Source of the DNA: a virus | IMG/VR virus record: IMGVR_UViG_3300020581_000010 | Span: 1 to 64,000 of that record | Direction: 5' to 3' (one strand) | Length of the DNA stretch: 64,000 nt | In this document: positions 25,239-33,264 of the stretch, in pieces | How the letters are laid out: every line of letters starts with the position of its first letter | Position numbering within the stretch: the stretch's first letter is position 1 | Program-made: the position numbers and the translations under genes | Notes under the pieces: generated by a model | Databases searched by the model: none | The model's input: the letters and a program-made list of their open reading frames with translations, nothing else | What the model was told of the DNA's origin: nothing

Positions 25239-25400
25239 TCACTTCTTCTTCGGCGGTGGCGGGTTCTTCCCGCCGCCTGCCGAACGTCTCGCCTGACTGT
25301 ACGCGATGGCTGCCGCGACATCCGGCCTTTTCCCAGCCGCGATTTCACGTCTGATGTTCTCGCTGATCGTGTCCCTGCTCTTGCCAGGTTTCAATGGCAT
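25239..25400 (-). CDS. 53-residue basic phage protein (MPLKPGKS... type)
   Basis: Starts MPLKPGKSRDTISENIRREI and ends in a Lys/Pro tail (GGGKNPPPPKKK). The opening MPLKPGKSxxTISENI with an AAIAYSQAR helix recurs in many phages in the early or head region, usually annotated as hypothetical. The stop is six bases from the convergent plus gene. Confidence 0.62.
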   Translation of the reverse strand: MPLKPGKSRDTISENIRREIAAGKRPDVAAAIAYSQARRSAGGGKNPPPPKKK

Positions 25401-25409
25401 GGCCTCACC

Positions 25410-25628
25410 TCACAGTTTGATACCCCGTTCGTTCACCAGCATGGTAAACAACTCTTGAGCCACGGCGGACGACTCCAGCCCCTCCACCTTCGCCAGCACT
25501 TCGTCGGCCGTGAGTGAGCCTCCCCACACCGCGTTGACTCCCCTGATGAAAGAGGCGGTCCCCTTGGACATGGCGGCGATGTCGCCTTCGGATTGGGTGG
25601 CCGGAACGGGTGCGACTGCTAACGGCAT
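25410..25628 (-). CDS. 72-residue helical protein
   Basis: Starts MPLAVAPVPATQSEGD behind GGAGTCCCC; TADEVLAKVEGLESSAVAQELFTMLVNERG forms two helices. Pairs with the next small gene ten bases downstream. Starts divergently from the JAMM gene. Function unknown. Confidence 0.6.
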   Translation of the reverse strand: MPLAVAPVPATQSEGDIAAMSKGTASFIRGVNAVWGGSLTADEVLAKVEGLESSAVAQELFTMLVNERGIKL

Positions 25629-25649
25629 GGGGACTCCAGAAAAATTCGG

Positions 25650-25678
25650 TTCGCTATTGACACGTCTGCGGCTATTCT
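25650..25678 (+). promoter_or_regulatory. possible leaderless promoter for the JAMM gene
   Basis: TATTCT ends six bases before the ATG at 25685, which would put the transcription start at or next to the ATG. The -35 at 17-base spacing (TTCGCT) is weak; a TTGACA at 25657 is too close to the -10. Same -10-to-ATG distance as the leaderless HTH gene at 59982. Confidence 0.35.
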
Positions 25679-25684
25679 AGCGGT

Positions 25685-26152
25685 ATGGACGCCACGGACG
25701 CAATAACCCTTTCAGACGAAGCCCTGCAATCGCTCACGACGAACTACCGCGACCACCACGCGGGGCCGTACCATGACCGCGAAATGGCGTGGGTGCTGCT
25801 CGGCACAGGGCATCACGTCGTGAGGGCGTTCCCAGACTGGTCATACCAGAGCGAAAAGACGCGGTTCAAGTTCGGGAAGACGGTCGGGACTGCCATTGCC
25901 AAGCTGATCGCTGATGATCCGGCGAGGTGCGTTCTCGGCACGGTCCACACCCACCCGCGAGGGCCGAACATCCTCAGCCCGTTCGACCAACGCGAGTGCG
26001 GCGAGTGGGTGGCACGACAGGAGATGTTTGAAGGACTGTTCGGGATCGTGTCCCGCGTGCAGGGCGGCATAGCGATAGGCGGTGGGGCGTGGTGTCAGTT
26101 CTTTTGGGTCAACCGGGTCGGCTACTTCCGGCCTGCGGAGGTCCGCTCATGA
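25685..26152 (+). CDS. JAMM/MPN+ metalloprotease
   Basis: 155 residues. VLGTVHTHPRGPNILSPFD matches the JAMM zinc motif H-x-H-(x7)-S-x2-D exactly (His88, His90, Ser98, Asp101), and REMAWVLLG supplies the upstream Glu (Glu33). Stand-alone bacterial and phage JAMM proteins cleave isopeptide or peptide bonds, in tail assembly or in ubiquitin-like pathways. Here the gene is not in the tail cluster. It is coupled by ATGA overlap to an HTH protein gene, so a processing or regulatory role is more likely than tail-tip hydrolysis. Confidence 0.8.
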   Translation: MDATDAITLSDEALQSLTTNYRDHHAGPYHDREMAWVLLGTGHHVVRAFPDWSYQSEKTRFKFGKTVGTAIAKLIADDPARCVLGTVHTHPRGPNILSPFDQRECGEWVARQEMFEGLFGIVSRVQGGIAIGGGAWCQFFWVNRVGYFRPAEVRS

Positions 26153-26652
26153 GTCCCCGCCCTGACTTCGTGTCACCCGTCGAGGCGTCCGACATACTCG
26201 GCGTCAGCGTCATGGAAGTGAGGGACTTGGTCTCTTCGGGACTCATCGCCAGGGACGCCCGCTACGTCCGCCGCTTCAAGGTCTCTCTGTTCGGCCTGTA
26301 CCGCTACGCCCGTGCGAACCACCTCTCCATCCAGTCGCCGTGGCCTCAGCTCTACCCCGTGCTCGCCGTGGGGTTCCCCGCAGCGTTCATCGAGCAGCTA
26401 GACGACGCGGTGGGCAGTGAGCAACTGAGGTTGTTCGACGCATCGGTGGTGAACTTCCGCGAGGTGTTCGAGGAGCACGCCCCCTTAGCCGTGGTGGTTG
26501 ACACCAGCGTCAGGGGGCTATCGTTGCAAGAGGCGAGGATGGTGGCGGCTCAACTGGACTTCTGGCAGGCCGAGCCGGCGAGGACGGTGCGGACGGTCGG
26601 CGAAGTGATAAGCGACATGTACTCGCGGTGGCCTGGGAGCAATGGGGACTAG
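26149..26652 (+). CDS. HTH protein coupled to the JAMM protease
   Basis: 167 residues starting MSPRPDFVSPVEASDILG. Residues 8-55 (VSPVEASDILGVSVMEVRDLVSSGLI) form a MerR/excisionase-type winged helix-turn-helix. The 110-residue C-terminal part is an unrecognised globular domain with FREVFEEHAPLAVVVDTSV. The ATG overlaps the JAMM stop. The pair could be a protease and its DNA-binding substrate or regulator. Confidence 0.65.
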   Translation: MSPRPDFVSPVEASDILGVSVMEVRDLVSSGLIARDARYVRRFKVSLFGLYRYARANHLSIQSPWPQLYPVLAVGFPAAFIEQLDDAVGSEQLRLFDASVVNFREVFEEHAPLAVVVDTSVRGLSLQEARMVAAQLDFWQAEPARTVRTVGEVISDMYSRWPGSNGD

Positions 26653-26897
26653 TTGGCTTCGATTTGATCCTTCACGTCTTTGTCGATCATGGTCTTCAAT
26701 CTCTCTTCGTGTTCTTTGTGCCCCTCTTTTTCTTTTTCGGAATACGGCCCGTGAGCCTCATCGTATTCCTTGACCTTGTCGTCGATGAACTTCTTGCAGT
26801 CCTTGCAAAACGCTAAGTGGTCGGCAAATGTCAGCCTCTCTGCGGACGACATTTCTTCCGGCCATCGCAAATTCGATCGGAACTCTTCGCATGTCAT
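26649..26897 (-). CDS. zf-HC2-like small protein, MTC family copy 1
   Basis: 82 residues. MTCEEFRSNL at the start and HLAFCKDCKKFI (H-x3-C-x2-C) resemble the zinc-binding anti-sigma domain zf-HC2. The C-terminal half is a highly charged helix. It overlaps the portal stop (ATGA) and converges on the HTH gene. A related protein is encoded at 56594-56842. Confidence 0.55.
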   Translation of the reverse strand: MTCEEFRSNLRWPEEMSSAERLTFADHLAFCKDCKKFIDDKVKEYDEAHGPYSEKEKEGHKEHEERLKTMIDKDVKDQIEAN

Positions 26898-28498
26898 TTT
26901 CCGTTTGCCGTTGCCGACACCCTCCCATTCGCATGGACTTCTTTTGCACGCCCACGCCTCTTGAGAATTTCCAGCACTTCCTCAATTGTCTCGCCATCGG
27001 TCCAAGCCTTCTTGGTGTGGCTTTTCAATCCGAGATCGGCAGGTCCAACTTGTGCCGCTTCCTTGTCACCTTGGCCAAGTGCTGCCGTCATCGGGTCGGA
27101 CGGCACCATTGCCCCACCGCCCGTGCCCGGTTGCTGGCCGGTTCCGCCGATCCATTCCTTGTCCCTGTCCGACGGCTTCAGCCCGACAAGCTGTCTGAAT
27201 TCGCCGACCGTAATTACGCCCGGTTTCGACGCTGCCGCGTTCGCTCGTTCGAGATCGAACTTCTCATCGCTCGGCTTCTTGCCGTGCAAGTGCAGATGAA
27301 CGTCTTCGCTGTACCACGGATGAATCAGACCGACTGTCAACGCACTTGCGAACTTCGCCAACATTGGGTCTAAGCTGCTGTAATGGAAGCTCATGATCGA
27401 AGCGTGGTCGGTCGCAAAGTTGTCGTGGCCAGAAAGGCCGGCAATCGCTTTGTTCAGGCCGAATGCCGCGAGCGTGAATTCTAACAACTGATCCCAAGAT
27501 TTTTCCCAGCCCATTTCTGCCGGGCTGTTCGTGAACGGGGTCAGTTTGCTGAACGGCGGGGCGACGAACGGGATTCCAGAATTCTCTGCCCCACCGTAGA
27601 TGTTGACCAACTGCTCCCTCAGCCTCTCCATGTCCTTCGCCGATGGCTGAAACGCCAAACTGTCGAAACTCAACATAAACCGCTGTTTCAGCCCCTGCTT
27701 CATCTCGTTCGCCCGGCTCAAATCCATCTGCCTCACCACGTCCGTCTGTGCAGCAATCGCAAAGAGGCAGGCATATCCCGTCCACCGGAAGAACGGGTGA
27801 GGGTCTTTGACCATCACGATCTGCTCGGCGGGGACCACCGTCCCGACCCCCTGCTGGACTGGAATCTGTGCGTATGGTCCTGCGGGTAGCCACGGCTGCA
27901 CCAGCCATGCCCCGTTAGGCCACAGGGGGCTGATGGGCTGCGGGATCAACGACGCAGTGGAGAGGACGTAGGCTTCCTGCGGGCGGTCCCATTCGATGTC
28001 CAGTTCCCAAGGCGTCCAGATGGGGGCCATGCCAGTGAGGCACTTCTGCAAGTTTCCCTGTTCAAGGATGTCAGCCAGCGTTTCCTTGGGGTTCGGATGG
28101 CTGAGGAATTCGACCACCTCGTCCTTGGGGTAGACGGGGATTCGCCTGTCGGGTTCTCGCGGGTCCAATTCGTAGAACTCGGCCTCAGCCTGGTAGAAAT
28201 GGCGGTTCAGCGTGTTGATGGCCAAGAACACTTGAGAGAAGTACTGCCGGCTGAGCTGGAACCAATTCTGATCGGCGTAGCCTGGGGCGTTGACCCTCTG
28301 GGCAGACCAGAAGAATCGGTAGGCATCGAACGTGCTGAGGACGTTCTGGCTGCCATAGTCGGCGATGTCCGTGAGCGGCTGGACGCGATTCGGTGGGCCG
28401 GTGTCCCTCCACCGTCGCCACCACGCCGAGCTGTTGCTGGACATGCTCGGAGCTGCGAGCGATTGGGCTTTCTGGTTAGCGGAGCAAGTGTAGGGCAT
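26894..28498 (-). CDS. portal protein
   Basis: 534 residues. The order fits HK97-type portals: wing region with NRHFYQAEAEFYELDP, FLSHPNPKETLADILEQG, a VPAEQIVMVKDPHPFFRWTGYACL block, then LSRANEMKQGLKQRFML clip/stem region and FTNSPAEMGWEKSWDQLLEFTLAAFGL, which is the typical LaQ..GVP.h-type late motif. The C-terminal 100 residues are hydrophilic. It is separated from the capsid cluster by the early region, an unusual arrangement. Confidence 0.78.
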   Translation of the reverse strand: MPYTCSANQKAQSLAAPSMSSNSSAWWRRWRDTGPPNRVQPLTDIADYGSQNVLSTFDAYRFFWSAQRVNAPGYADQNWFQLSRQYFSQVFLAINTLNRHFYQAEAEFYELDPREPDRRIPVYPKDEVVEFLSHPNPKETLADILEQGNLQKCLTGMAPIWTPWELDIEWDRPQEAYVLSTASLIPQPISPLWPNGAWLVQPWLPAGPYAQIPVQQGVGTVVPAEQIVMVKDPHPFFRWTGYACLFAIAAQTDVVRQMDLSRANEMKQGLKQRFMLSFDSLAFQPSAKDMERLREQLVNIYGGAENSGIPFVAPPFSKLTPFTNSPAEMGWEKSWDQLLEFTLAAFGLNKAIAGLSGHDNFATDHASIMSFHYSSLDPMLAKFASALTVGLIHPWYSEDVHLHLHGKKPSDEKFDLERANAAASKPGVITVGEFRQLVGLKPSDRDKEWIGGTGQQPGTGGGAMVPSDPMTAALGQGDKEAAQVGPADLGLKSHTKKAWTDGETIEEVLEILKRRGRAKEVHANGRVSATANGK

Positions 28499-28926
28499 TA
28501 AGCCACCTTGACAGATTCATTCTTGACGAAAACGCCGTCCTTCATGGTCCCGATGGGTTCCGCCTTGTACTTGCTAGCCAAGTAGACGTTGTTGTCCTCA
28601 TCTGCCACGATGGCGTCCGCCCGGAAAGGCAAGCCACGGAGTGGATATTCCCCGTCCTCAATCTTGCCCCAGTCTGGGCTTTCGAGGTACAGGAGGATGG
28701 TTTTGCCCGCGTCCCACGGTTGCCATTCGACTACCTTGGCATTCTTGAAGTGGTCGCACCACAACGTCCCGACGCTGAGTTTCTTGTTGCTGAGGCTTAC
28801 GAACAAGTCGAGGACCAGCTCGGGAGTGATGACGAATCCCTGCACGCTTCGCCCGACGAATCTCTTCGCATGGGCAATCTCCTCAGGTGTCATCTGGGAA
28901 ACAATCGCTGCTAGTTCATCTGTCAT
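28498..28926 (-). CDS. head-region protein, unknown
   Basis: 142 residues starting MTDELAAIVSQMTPEEIAHAKRF behind GAGGACAGACA. Mixed alpha/beta with WQPWDAGKTILLYLESPDWG and FRADAIVADEDNNVYLAS. Stop overlaps the portal start (TAATG), so it is coupled to portal synthesis. No family recognised. Confidence 0.6.
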   Translation of the reverse strand: MTDELAAIVSQMTPEEIAHAKRFVGRSVQGFVITPELVLDLFVSLSNKKLSVGTLWCDHFKNAKVVEWQPWDAGKTILLYLESPDWGKIEDGEYPLRGLPFRADAIVADEDNNVYLASKYKAEPIGTMKDGVFVKNESVKVA

Positions 28927-28994
28927 TGTCTGTCCTCAAAGTGGCCCGCCGGGCCGTTTTCAATCTAAATTGAAACATGCCCCAGGGGCAGATT

Positions 28995-29441
28995 TCACTT
29001 CCCCGCCTTCGCCAGTTCCTTCTTCGGTTCTGCCTTGGGTTCGACTTTCGGTTCCGGCAACAGCCCCATCCTGATCTTGTTGTCGCGGATCGTGGTGACG
29101 ACTTTCTGAGTCTGGAACCACTTCCGCATCTCGGCTTCCACCGCCTGCTTGTGCTCCGGCTTCAGCAGAGACAGCTTGGCCTGGGCGTTCTGCTCGTTGC
29201 CCTTCGGTCGCTCGATGCTCTCGATCCGTGCTGCGGACTCCGGCAGGTCGGCGTGCAGGTAGAACAGGATTAAGGCGTACGCAGCGTGGGCCATCGTGGG
29301 GAACGTCGGGGCGTTCTCAAGCATCTCCCCGTTGTCGAACTCCGGCAGCGGCTGGAAGGCACGGTGCGGGGCGAAGTATTTCACCCCCGGAAAGAAGATG
29401 GATTGCCCATTGACGACGTGCGGCGGTTTCTCGTTCGGCAT
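28995..29441 (-). CDS. head-region protein with Lys/Pro tail
   Basis: 148 residues starting MPNEKPPHVVNGQSIFFPGV behind GGAGCGAGTC. The C-terminus is a Lys/Pro/Glu repeat (EPKVEPKAEPKKELAKAGK). First gene of the portal operon under the promoter at 29481-29509. Unknown function; the charged tail suggests DNA or protein contact. Confidence 0.6.
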   Translation of the reverse strand: MPNEKPPHVVNGQSIFFPGVKYFAPHRAFQPLPEFDNGEMLENAPTFPTMAHAAYALILFYLHADLPESAARIESIERPKGNEQNAQAKLSLLKPEHKQAVEAEMRKWFQTQKVVTTIRDNKIRMGLLPEPKVEPKAEPKKELAKAGK

Positions 29442-29480
29442 GACTCGCTCCAGGTTTGCAGTTGCAATCTCTCGCTTTAA

Positions 29481-29509
29481 AGAATACGCTTTCTGATGGA
29501 CACGTACAA
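29481..29509 (-). promoter_or_regulatory. promoter for the portal operon
   Basis: Minus strand: TTGTAC, 17 bases, TATTCT, about 40 bases before the ATG at 29441. An overlapping plus-strand candidate, TTGCAA (29462-29467), 17 bases, TACGCT (29485-29490), would drive the terminase genes. The two face outwards from the same 48 bases. Confidence 0.55.
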
Positions 29510-29539
29510 GCGTTATCACTCCAATGGAGGGTTTCTGCC

Positions 29540-30235
29540 ATGTCTACCGCCGTCGTTGAACCTGTCGAACCGAAAGCGAAGCCCATCGACCCGGCACCGC
29601 CCGCCGATCCGCTTTTCGCAAGGATCGTTGCCAAGTACACCACGGCCTACCGTGCCCTGTCCGCCAAGGTCAGGGCCGGTACGAAGGAAGTGTTCGGAGA
29701 CCTGTGGAGCCTTGAGCAAGAGGCGTCCGCAGCGATCAGGGCAATGAGTCCTGCTGCCTACTACGACTTCGTGTCTGAAGCGAACATCGAACCCCACCAC
29801 GACAGCAACCGACCGATCACCCCAGCGATGATCGACAAGGCGTCCGAGATATGCCAGGCCCGCATCGACTCGCTGACCCGCGTCGTCGGCGGCACGGTCG
29901 AGAAGAAAAAGACTGTCGTCAAGCCCGAAGACTACGAGGTCAACACCACCATCGTCGCACCGACCCTGACCGGCGTGCAGGCCGTGAAGCCCGCGAAGAT
30001 GGACGGCATCAAGGTAGCCAGTTCGGTTGACGTTGACCTCGACTCCCCTGACTGGGAGCGGGTGACGCCCACCATCGTTGACCCGCTGACGGGCACGTTC
30101 ACCGCGAGGTTCTTCAAGGAGCACAAGGCGGGTGCCAAGCTGACGCGGGTGAAGGTGGCGGCACCGCACGAGGCAGTGATCGAGGACCCGAACGCGAAGC
30201 CGCTTGAGAAAACTGGCGAACCGAAACCCGTTTAA
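29540..30235 (+). CDS. packaging-region protein, unknown
   Basis: 231 residues starting MSTAVVEPVEPKAKPIDP behind GGAGGG. Helical first half (FARIVAKYTTAYRALSAKVRAGTKEVF), then a beta-rich part with DLDSPDWERVTPTIVDPLTG. Lies 28 bases before the small terminase gene. It might assist packaging, but no family is recognised. Confidence 0.6.
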   Translation: MSTAVVEPVEPKAKPIDPAPPADPLFARIVAKYTTAYRALSAKVRAGTKEVFGDLWSLEQEASAAIRAMSPAAYYDFVSEANIEPHHDSNRPITPAMIDKASEICQARIDSLTRVVGGTVEKKKTVVKPEDYEVNTTIVAPTLTGVQAVKPAKMDGIKVASSVDVDLDSPDWERVTPTIVDPLTGTFTARFFKEHKAGAKLTRVKVAAPHEAVIEDPNAKPLEKTGEPKPV

Positions 30236-30262
30236 CCCGTTTTTTGACGGCTGGAAAACGGA

Positions 30263-30871
30263 ATGAGCGAGCGAACAGAGAAGGGGACATTCGCGGCCGG
30301 CAACAAGGGCGGACCCGGCAGGCCACGCAAGAAGGACGACGAACGCAAGAGGTACATCGAAGCCTTCCGCGAGACCGTCACCGTAGACGACTGGATCGCC
30401 ATCGTCCAGCAAGCCGTGACCCACGCCAAGAGCGACGACGCCAAGGAAGCCCACCAAGCCCGCGAGTGGCTGGCGAACTACCTCATCGGCAAAGACCCGT
30501 TCACCGTGATCGACCTCGCCGAGAAGATCGAAGGACTCGAAGAGGTGATCGCCAGCATCCAGAACAAGCCAATAGGTGCAAATGGACAGGCGGAATTTCC
30601 TGACAGTGACGACGGGGGCGATAACCCTCCACCAGCTGGGCCAGAGGGCCCAGGGCCTGTACCAGTGGCTCCCGCAACCGGCGAACCCGGTGGTCGAGCA
30701 AATCCGCCAGAGGCCCGAAGCGGTGATGACGCTGGCAGGGATGAAACCGGACCCGTGGCAGGTGAACCTGCTCCGCTCCAAGGCCGAGACGGTGTACGCC
30801 AACACGACACGCCAAGGCGGGAAAAGCCTGGTAGCTGGGGCGGTCGCCCTCCAGGTGGCATTGACTTCTGA
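30263..30871 (+). CDS. small terminase subunit, putative
   Basis: 202 residues. FAAGNKGGPGRPRKKDDERKR is the basic opening seen in many small terminases, followed by a helical domain (IEAFRETVTVDDWIAIVQQAV, EAHQAREWLANYLIGKDP). From residue 105 to the end it is a Pro/Gly-rich low-complexity tail that is read in a different phase from the large terminase start. The overlap with the ATPase gene is about 290 bases, far more than normal. Confidence 0.62.
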   Translation: MSERTEKGTFAAGNKGGPGRPRKKDDERKRYIEAFRETVTVDDWIAIVQQAVTHAKSDDAKEAHQAREWLANYLIGKDPFTVIDLAEKIEGLEEVIASIQNKPIGANGQAEFPDSDDGGDNPPPAGPEGPGPVPVAPATGEPGGRANPPEARSGDDAGRDETGPVAGEPAPLQGRDGVRQHDTPRREKPGSWGGRPPGGIDF

Positions 30872-31451
30872 CGGCTCAACAACGCTCATCGTCAGCCCCT
30901 CGGAACGCCAGTCAATCGAACTGCTCCAAGAGAAGATTCTCCCTCTCTACCGCAAGCTGGGCCGACCCCTGGGTCTCCTCCGCGACAGCCAGACCTCCGT
31001 GCGGTTCGGCAACGGCTCACGCATCGTGGCCCTGCCCGGCAAGGAAGAGACCATCCGGTCCTTCTCGGCCGTTTCCTTGCTCATCCTTGACGAAGCCGCA
31101 CGCATACCGGACCCGCTGTTCTACTCAGTCGGTGCGTTCCTCGCGGTGAGTCACGGGCGGATGCTGGCGATGTCCACCCCTTTCGGGCAGCGGGGATGGT
31201 TCTACGAGGAGTGGAGGGGGGCAGGTGCGTACGAGCGGTTCGAGGTTCCGGCGTCGATGTGCCCACGCATCCCCGCGAAGTTCCTTGAGGAAGAGCGTAG
31301 GAAGATGGGGCCGCGATGGTTCGCTCAGGAGTACGGCAATTCCTTTGAGGCAGCGACGGGCAGTGTGTTCAACCCCGAAGACGTGGACGCCATGTTCGAC
31401 TTGGACGACCTGCCTGAAGGCGTGAGCCCTGAACAACTCGCCGGGGTGTAG
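30582..31451 (+). CDS. large terminase, ATPase half
   Basis: About 289 residues. PDPWQ is the Q-motif, NTTRQGGKS the Walker A loop (Lys near 81), SLLILDEAARI Walker B (Asp170/Glu171), and LAMSTPFGQRGWFYEEW the coupling motif. The protein stops at 31451 right after the ATPase domain. The ATG at 30582 has AGG five bases upstream; ATG at 30726 (MTLAGMKPDPWQ) would also keep all motifs and shorten the overlap with the small terminase. The nuclease domain is the next gene. Confidence 0.82.
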   Translation: MDRRNFLTVTTGAITLHQLGQRAQGLYQWLPQPANPVVEQIRQRPEAVMTLAGMKPDPWQVNLLRSKAETVYANTTRQGGKSLVAGAVALQVALTSDGSTTLIVSPSERQSIELLQEKILPLYRKLGRPLGLLRDSQTSVRFGNGSRIVALPGKEETIRSFSAVSLLILDEAARIPDPLFYSVGAFLAVSHGRMLAMSTPFGQRGWFYEEWRGAGAYERFEVPASMCPRIPAKFLEEERRKMGPRWFAQEYGNSFEAATGSVFNPEDVDAMFDLDDLPEGVSPEQLAGV

Positions 31452-31453
31452 CC

Positions 31454-32389
31454 GTGGAGTGGATCGTCAGCATCGACCTGGGGAAGATCAACGACTACAC
31501 CGCGTTCATCTGTGCGAGGAAGGCCGAGACGAACCCGCCTATCTACCTTGTCGAACACATCGAGCGGTTTGAAATTGGTCTGCCCACACTCTACCCCTCA
31601 GTCGTTCGTCGCATGAGGAAGGTACTCGGCAGCGAGAAGATGGAGGGAGCGAGGTTCATCGCGGACGGCACCGGCGTAGGCATGGCCGTGGTGGACATGT
31701 TCCGCGAGCACCAAGAGACACGCGGCGTCATCCCCATCAGTATCACTTGCGGCAAGCATGCTACTTGGAACCAAGAGGGCAACGCCTGGCATGTCCCAAA
31801 GCTGGAACTCATCTCCGTGATGCAATCGCTACTGCCGAGCAAGCGAGTGAAGATCAACGACGGCTCTGGTAGGACTGACAAGGCACACCCTGACGTGGAC
31901 CTCGGCCCGGTGCTGGCAAAGGAGATGAAGAGCTTTGACTGGACCCGCAAGCACAAGACCGACGACAGCCAAATGACTCTGGAGTTGTGGCGAGAAAAGA
32001 CGAACGATGACACCGTCCTCGCACTGGCCATGCTCCTGTGGTACGGCGAACGCGGCCGTGGCATCAACTACAACCTCGAACTAATTGGCGAGCGAATAGC
32101 CGCTGCGACCGACGAAGTGGTCAAGTACCCGTTCATCCGATTCTTCCGGCCCCACAAGACGTTCCAGCCCGTGCCAAAGGTCAACGGCCAGGAAGTACTC
32201 GGATGCCTTGGATACGACACCCAAGAGGAGGCGTTGCTGTTCTCCCTCGAACTGCTCAAGAGGGCAGGGGAACGGGTGAAGTTTGAGGCACCTGAGGACG
32301 TGCGGGAACTGGACGAACGGAAAAGGGCGAAGGTACTGGAGGACGTGGTCAGGATGATGGGGCAGAGGGGGATTGCGGTGAGGCGTTAG
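31454..32389 (+). CDS. large terminase, nuclease half (separate gene)
   Basis: 311 residues. RNase H-like nuclease: VSIDLGKINDYTAF (first Asp), ARFIADGTGVG (second acidic residue) and NDDTVLALAMLLW (third, with the typical D.vdALAla helix). Begins with GTG two bases after the ATPase stop, in the -1 phase relative to it. No slippery heptamer is present in the 19-base region where both phases are open, so two polypeptides are expected. An 80-residue C-terminal extension (PFIRFFRPHKTFQPV onward) is unassigned. Confidence 0.82.
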   Translation: MEWIVSIDLGKINDYTAFICARKAETNPPIYLVEHIERFEIGLPTLYPSVVRRMRKVLGSEKMEGARFIADGTGVGMAVVDMFREHQETRGVIPISITCGKHATWNQEGNAWHVPKLELISVMQSLLPSKRVKINDGSGRTDKAHPDVDLGPVLAKEMKSFDWTRKHKTDDSQMTLELWREKTNDDTVLALAMLLWYGERGRGINYNLELIGERIAAATDEVVKYPFIRFFRPHKTFQPVPKVNGQEVLGCLGYDTQEEALLFSLELLKRAGERVKFEAPEDVRELDERKRAKVLEDVVRMMGQRGIAVRR

Positions 32390-32660
32390 ATTCTGCTCTC
32401 TCCACATCGCGTTTGCATTCAGCAATTACGGCGTCTATCACGTCTAGAGGCTTGGCCGTGCTCTCCAAAAGGTGAACGCTTATCTGCCGACGCGTTCCGA
32501 AACTGTCATGCCAGAACCTAACGTCGATGACGTAGTTTTGTGGATCAAACGGGTCATTGGGTGACACCTGCACGTCTTGTACGGTGGCCAAAGTATTCCA
32601 GCCAGGACATGCCGTCCGCATCCGTTTGTTGATGGTATCTGCCCAAGCGACGGGGTTCAT
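32349..32660 (-). CDS. small protein of the leftward middle operon
   Basis: 103 residues starting MNPVAWADTINKRM. Contains VIDVRFWHDSFGTRRQISVHLLES, a beta-hairpin-like core. Overlaps the terminase end by 41 bases on the other strand and is the last gene of the long leftward run 44.3-32.3 kb. Unknown. Confidence 0.55.
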   Translation of the reverse strand: MNPVAWADTINKRMRTACPGWNTLATVQDVQVSPNDPFDPQNYVIDVRFWHDSFGTRRQISVHLLESTAKPLDVIDAVIAECKRDVERAESNASPQSPSAPSS

Positions 32661-32944
32661 TGCTTGCCCTTTCCTACACTGACATTCCCCTTCTCATCGA
32701 CCGTCAGGCATTCGTCAGCCTTGACCTCTTGGATTGCTAATTGAGCGTGGCCTAGTTCGCGTACCACTTCGGCAACCTTCTCCAGTCCGTCCTTCTCAGG
32801 GAATAGCTGGACGTAGGCCGTGACGACGCTGCCGCAAGAAATGTCGAGCACGATGCGATGGACTCCATCAGCTTTCAGGCCGAGAGCCTCAGCGATTTTC
32901 CGGCAGGAATTGTCCCAGCCGCCGACTGGCAGGAACGCCATCAC
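32657..32944 (-). CDS. small protein, unknown
   Basis: 95 residues starting MMAFLPVGGWDNSC. GVHRIVLDISCGSVVTAYVQLFPE suggests a beta-sheet core, as in several neighbours that look like variants of one fold (see 32941-33264). ATGA-type overlaps on both sides. Confidence 0.55.
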   Translation of the reverse strand: MMAFLPVGGWDNSCRKIAEALGLKADGVHRIVLDISCGSVVTAYVQLFPEKDGLEKVAEVVRELGHAQLAIQEVKADECLTVDEKGNVSVGKGKQ

Positions 32945-33264
32945 TCGCCCTCCACGATGATCGGTTGCGGGTCGTCCACGTCGGCATATTCAAGCGTCAC
33001 TTTGTCGACGCCGAACGCTTTGTAAACGAAGTCCATGAGATTGCACCACTTATCGATCCATCTTTGCTTCTCTTCCTTCGTCATTCCCTTGACGGGCTTG
33101 ATCGTCACGCCCGGTGTCGGCTTGAACGTGAACAGCATGGGTTTGCCGTAGATCGCCTTGCCTTCCTCGTGGAGCTGCCTGATACGTTCGGCGATATTGC
33201 CGGGAACAAGAATGCCGCCATCCGATGAGCGAAGCAACGGAAACGGTTCGCCGTGTTCTATCAT
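32941..33264 (-). CDS. small protein, unknown
   Basis: 107 residues starting MIEHGEPFPLLRSSDG. GKPMLFTFKPTPGVTIKPVKG and KVTLEYADVDDPQPIIVEGE; the ending is shared in style with the 35896-36357 protein (KPVIVEARE). Chosen start overlaps the preceding stop by four bases. Confidence 0.55.
   Translation of the reverse strand: MIEHGEPFPLLRSSDGGILVPGNIAERIRQLHEEGKAIYGKPMLFTFKPTPGVTIKPVKGMTKEEKQRWIDKWCNLMDFVYKAFGVDKVTLEYADVDDPQPIIVEGE

Noticed and set aside
28927-28994. Short palindromes GGCCCGCCGGGCC and TGCCCCAGGGGCA between two head genes
   Set aside because: Stems are very short or without loop, and no T run follows in the direction of transcription; not called a terminator.
30582-30640. Twin-arginine-like signal (MDRRNFLTVTTGA) at the start of the terminase ATPase
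   Set aside because: The protein is a cytoplasmic packaging motor with complete ATPase motifs; the hydrophobic stretch is too short for an export signal and the true start may be further downstream.
31433-31451. Programmed frameshift joining the two terminase halves
   Set aside because: No slippery heptamer in the region open in both phases; a separate GTG start is the simpler reading.
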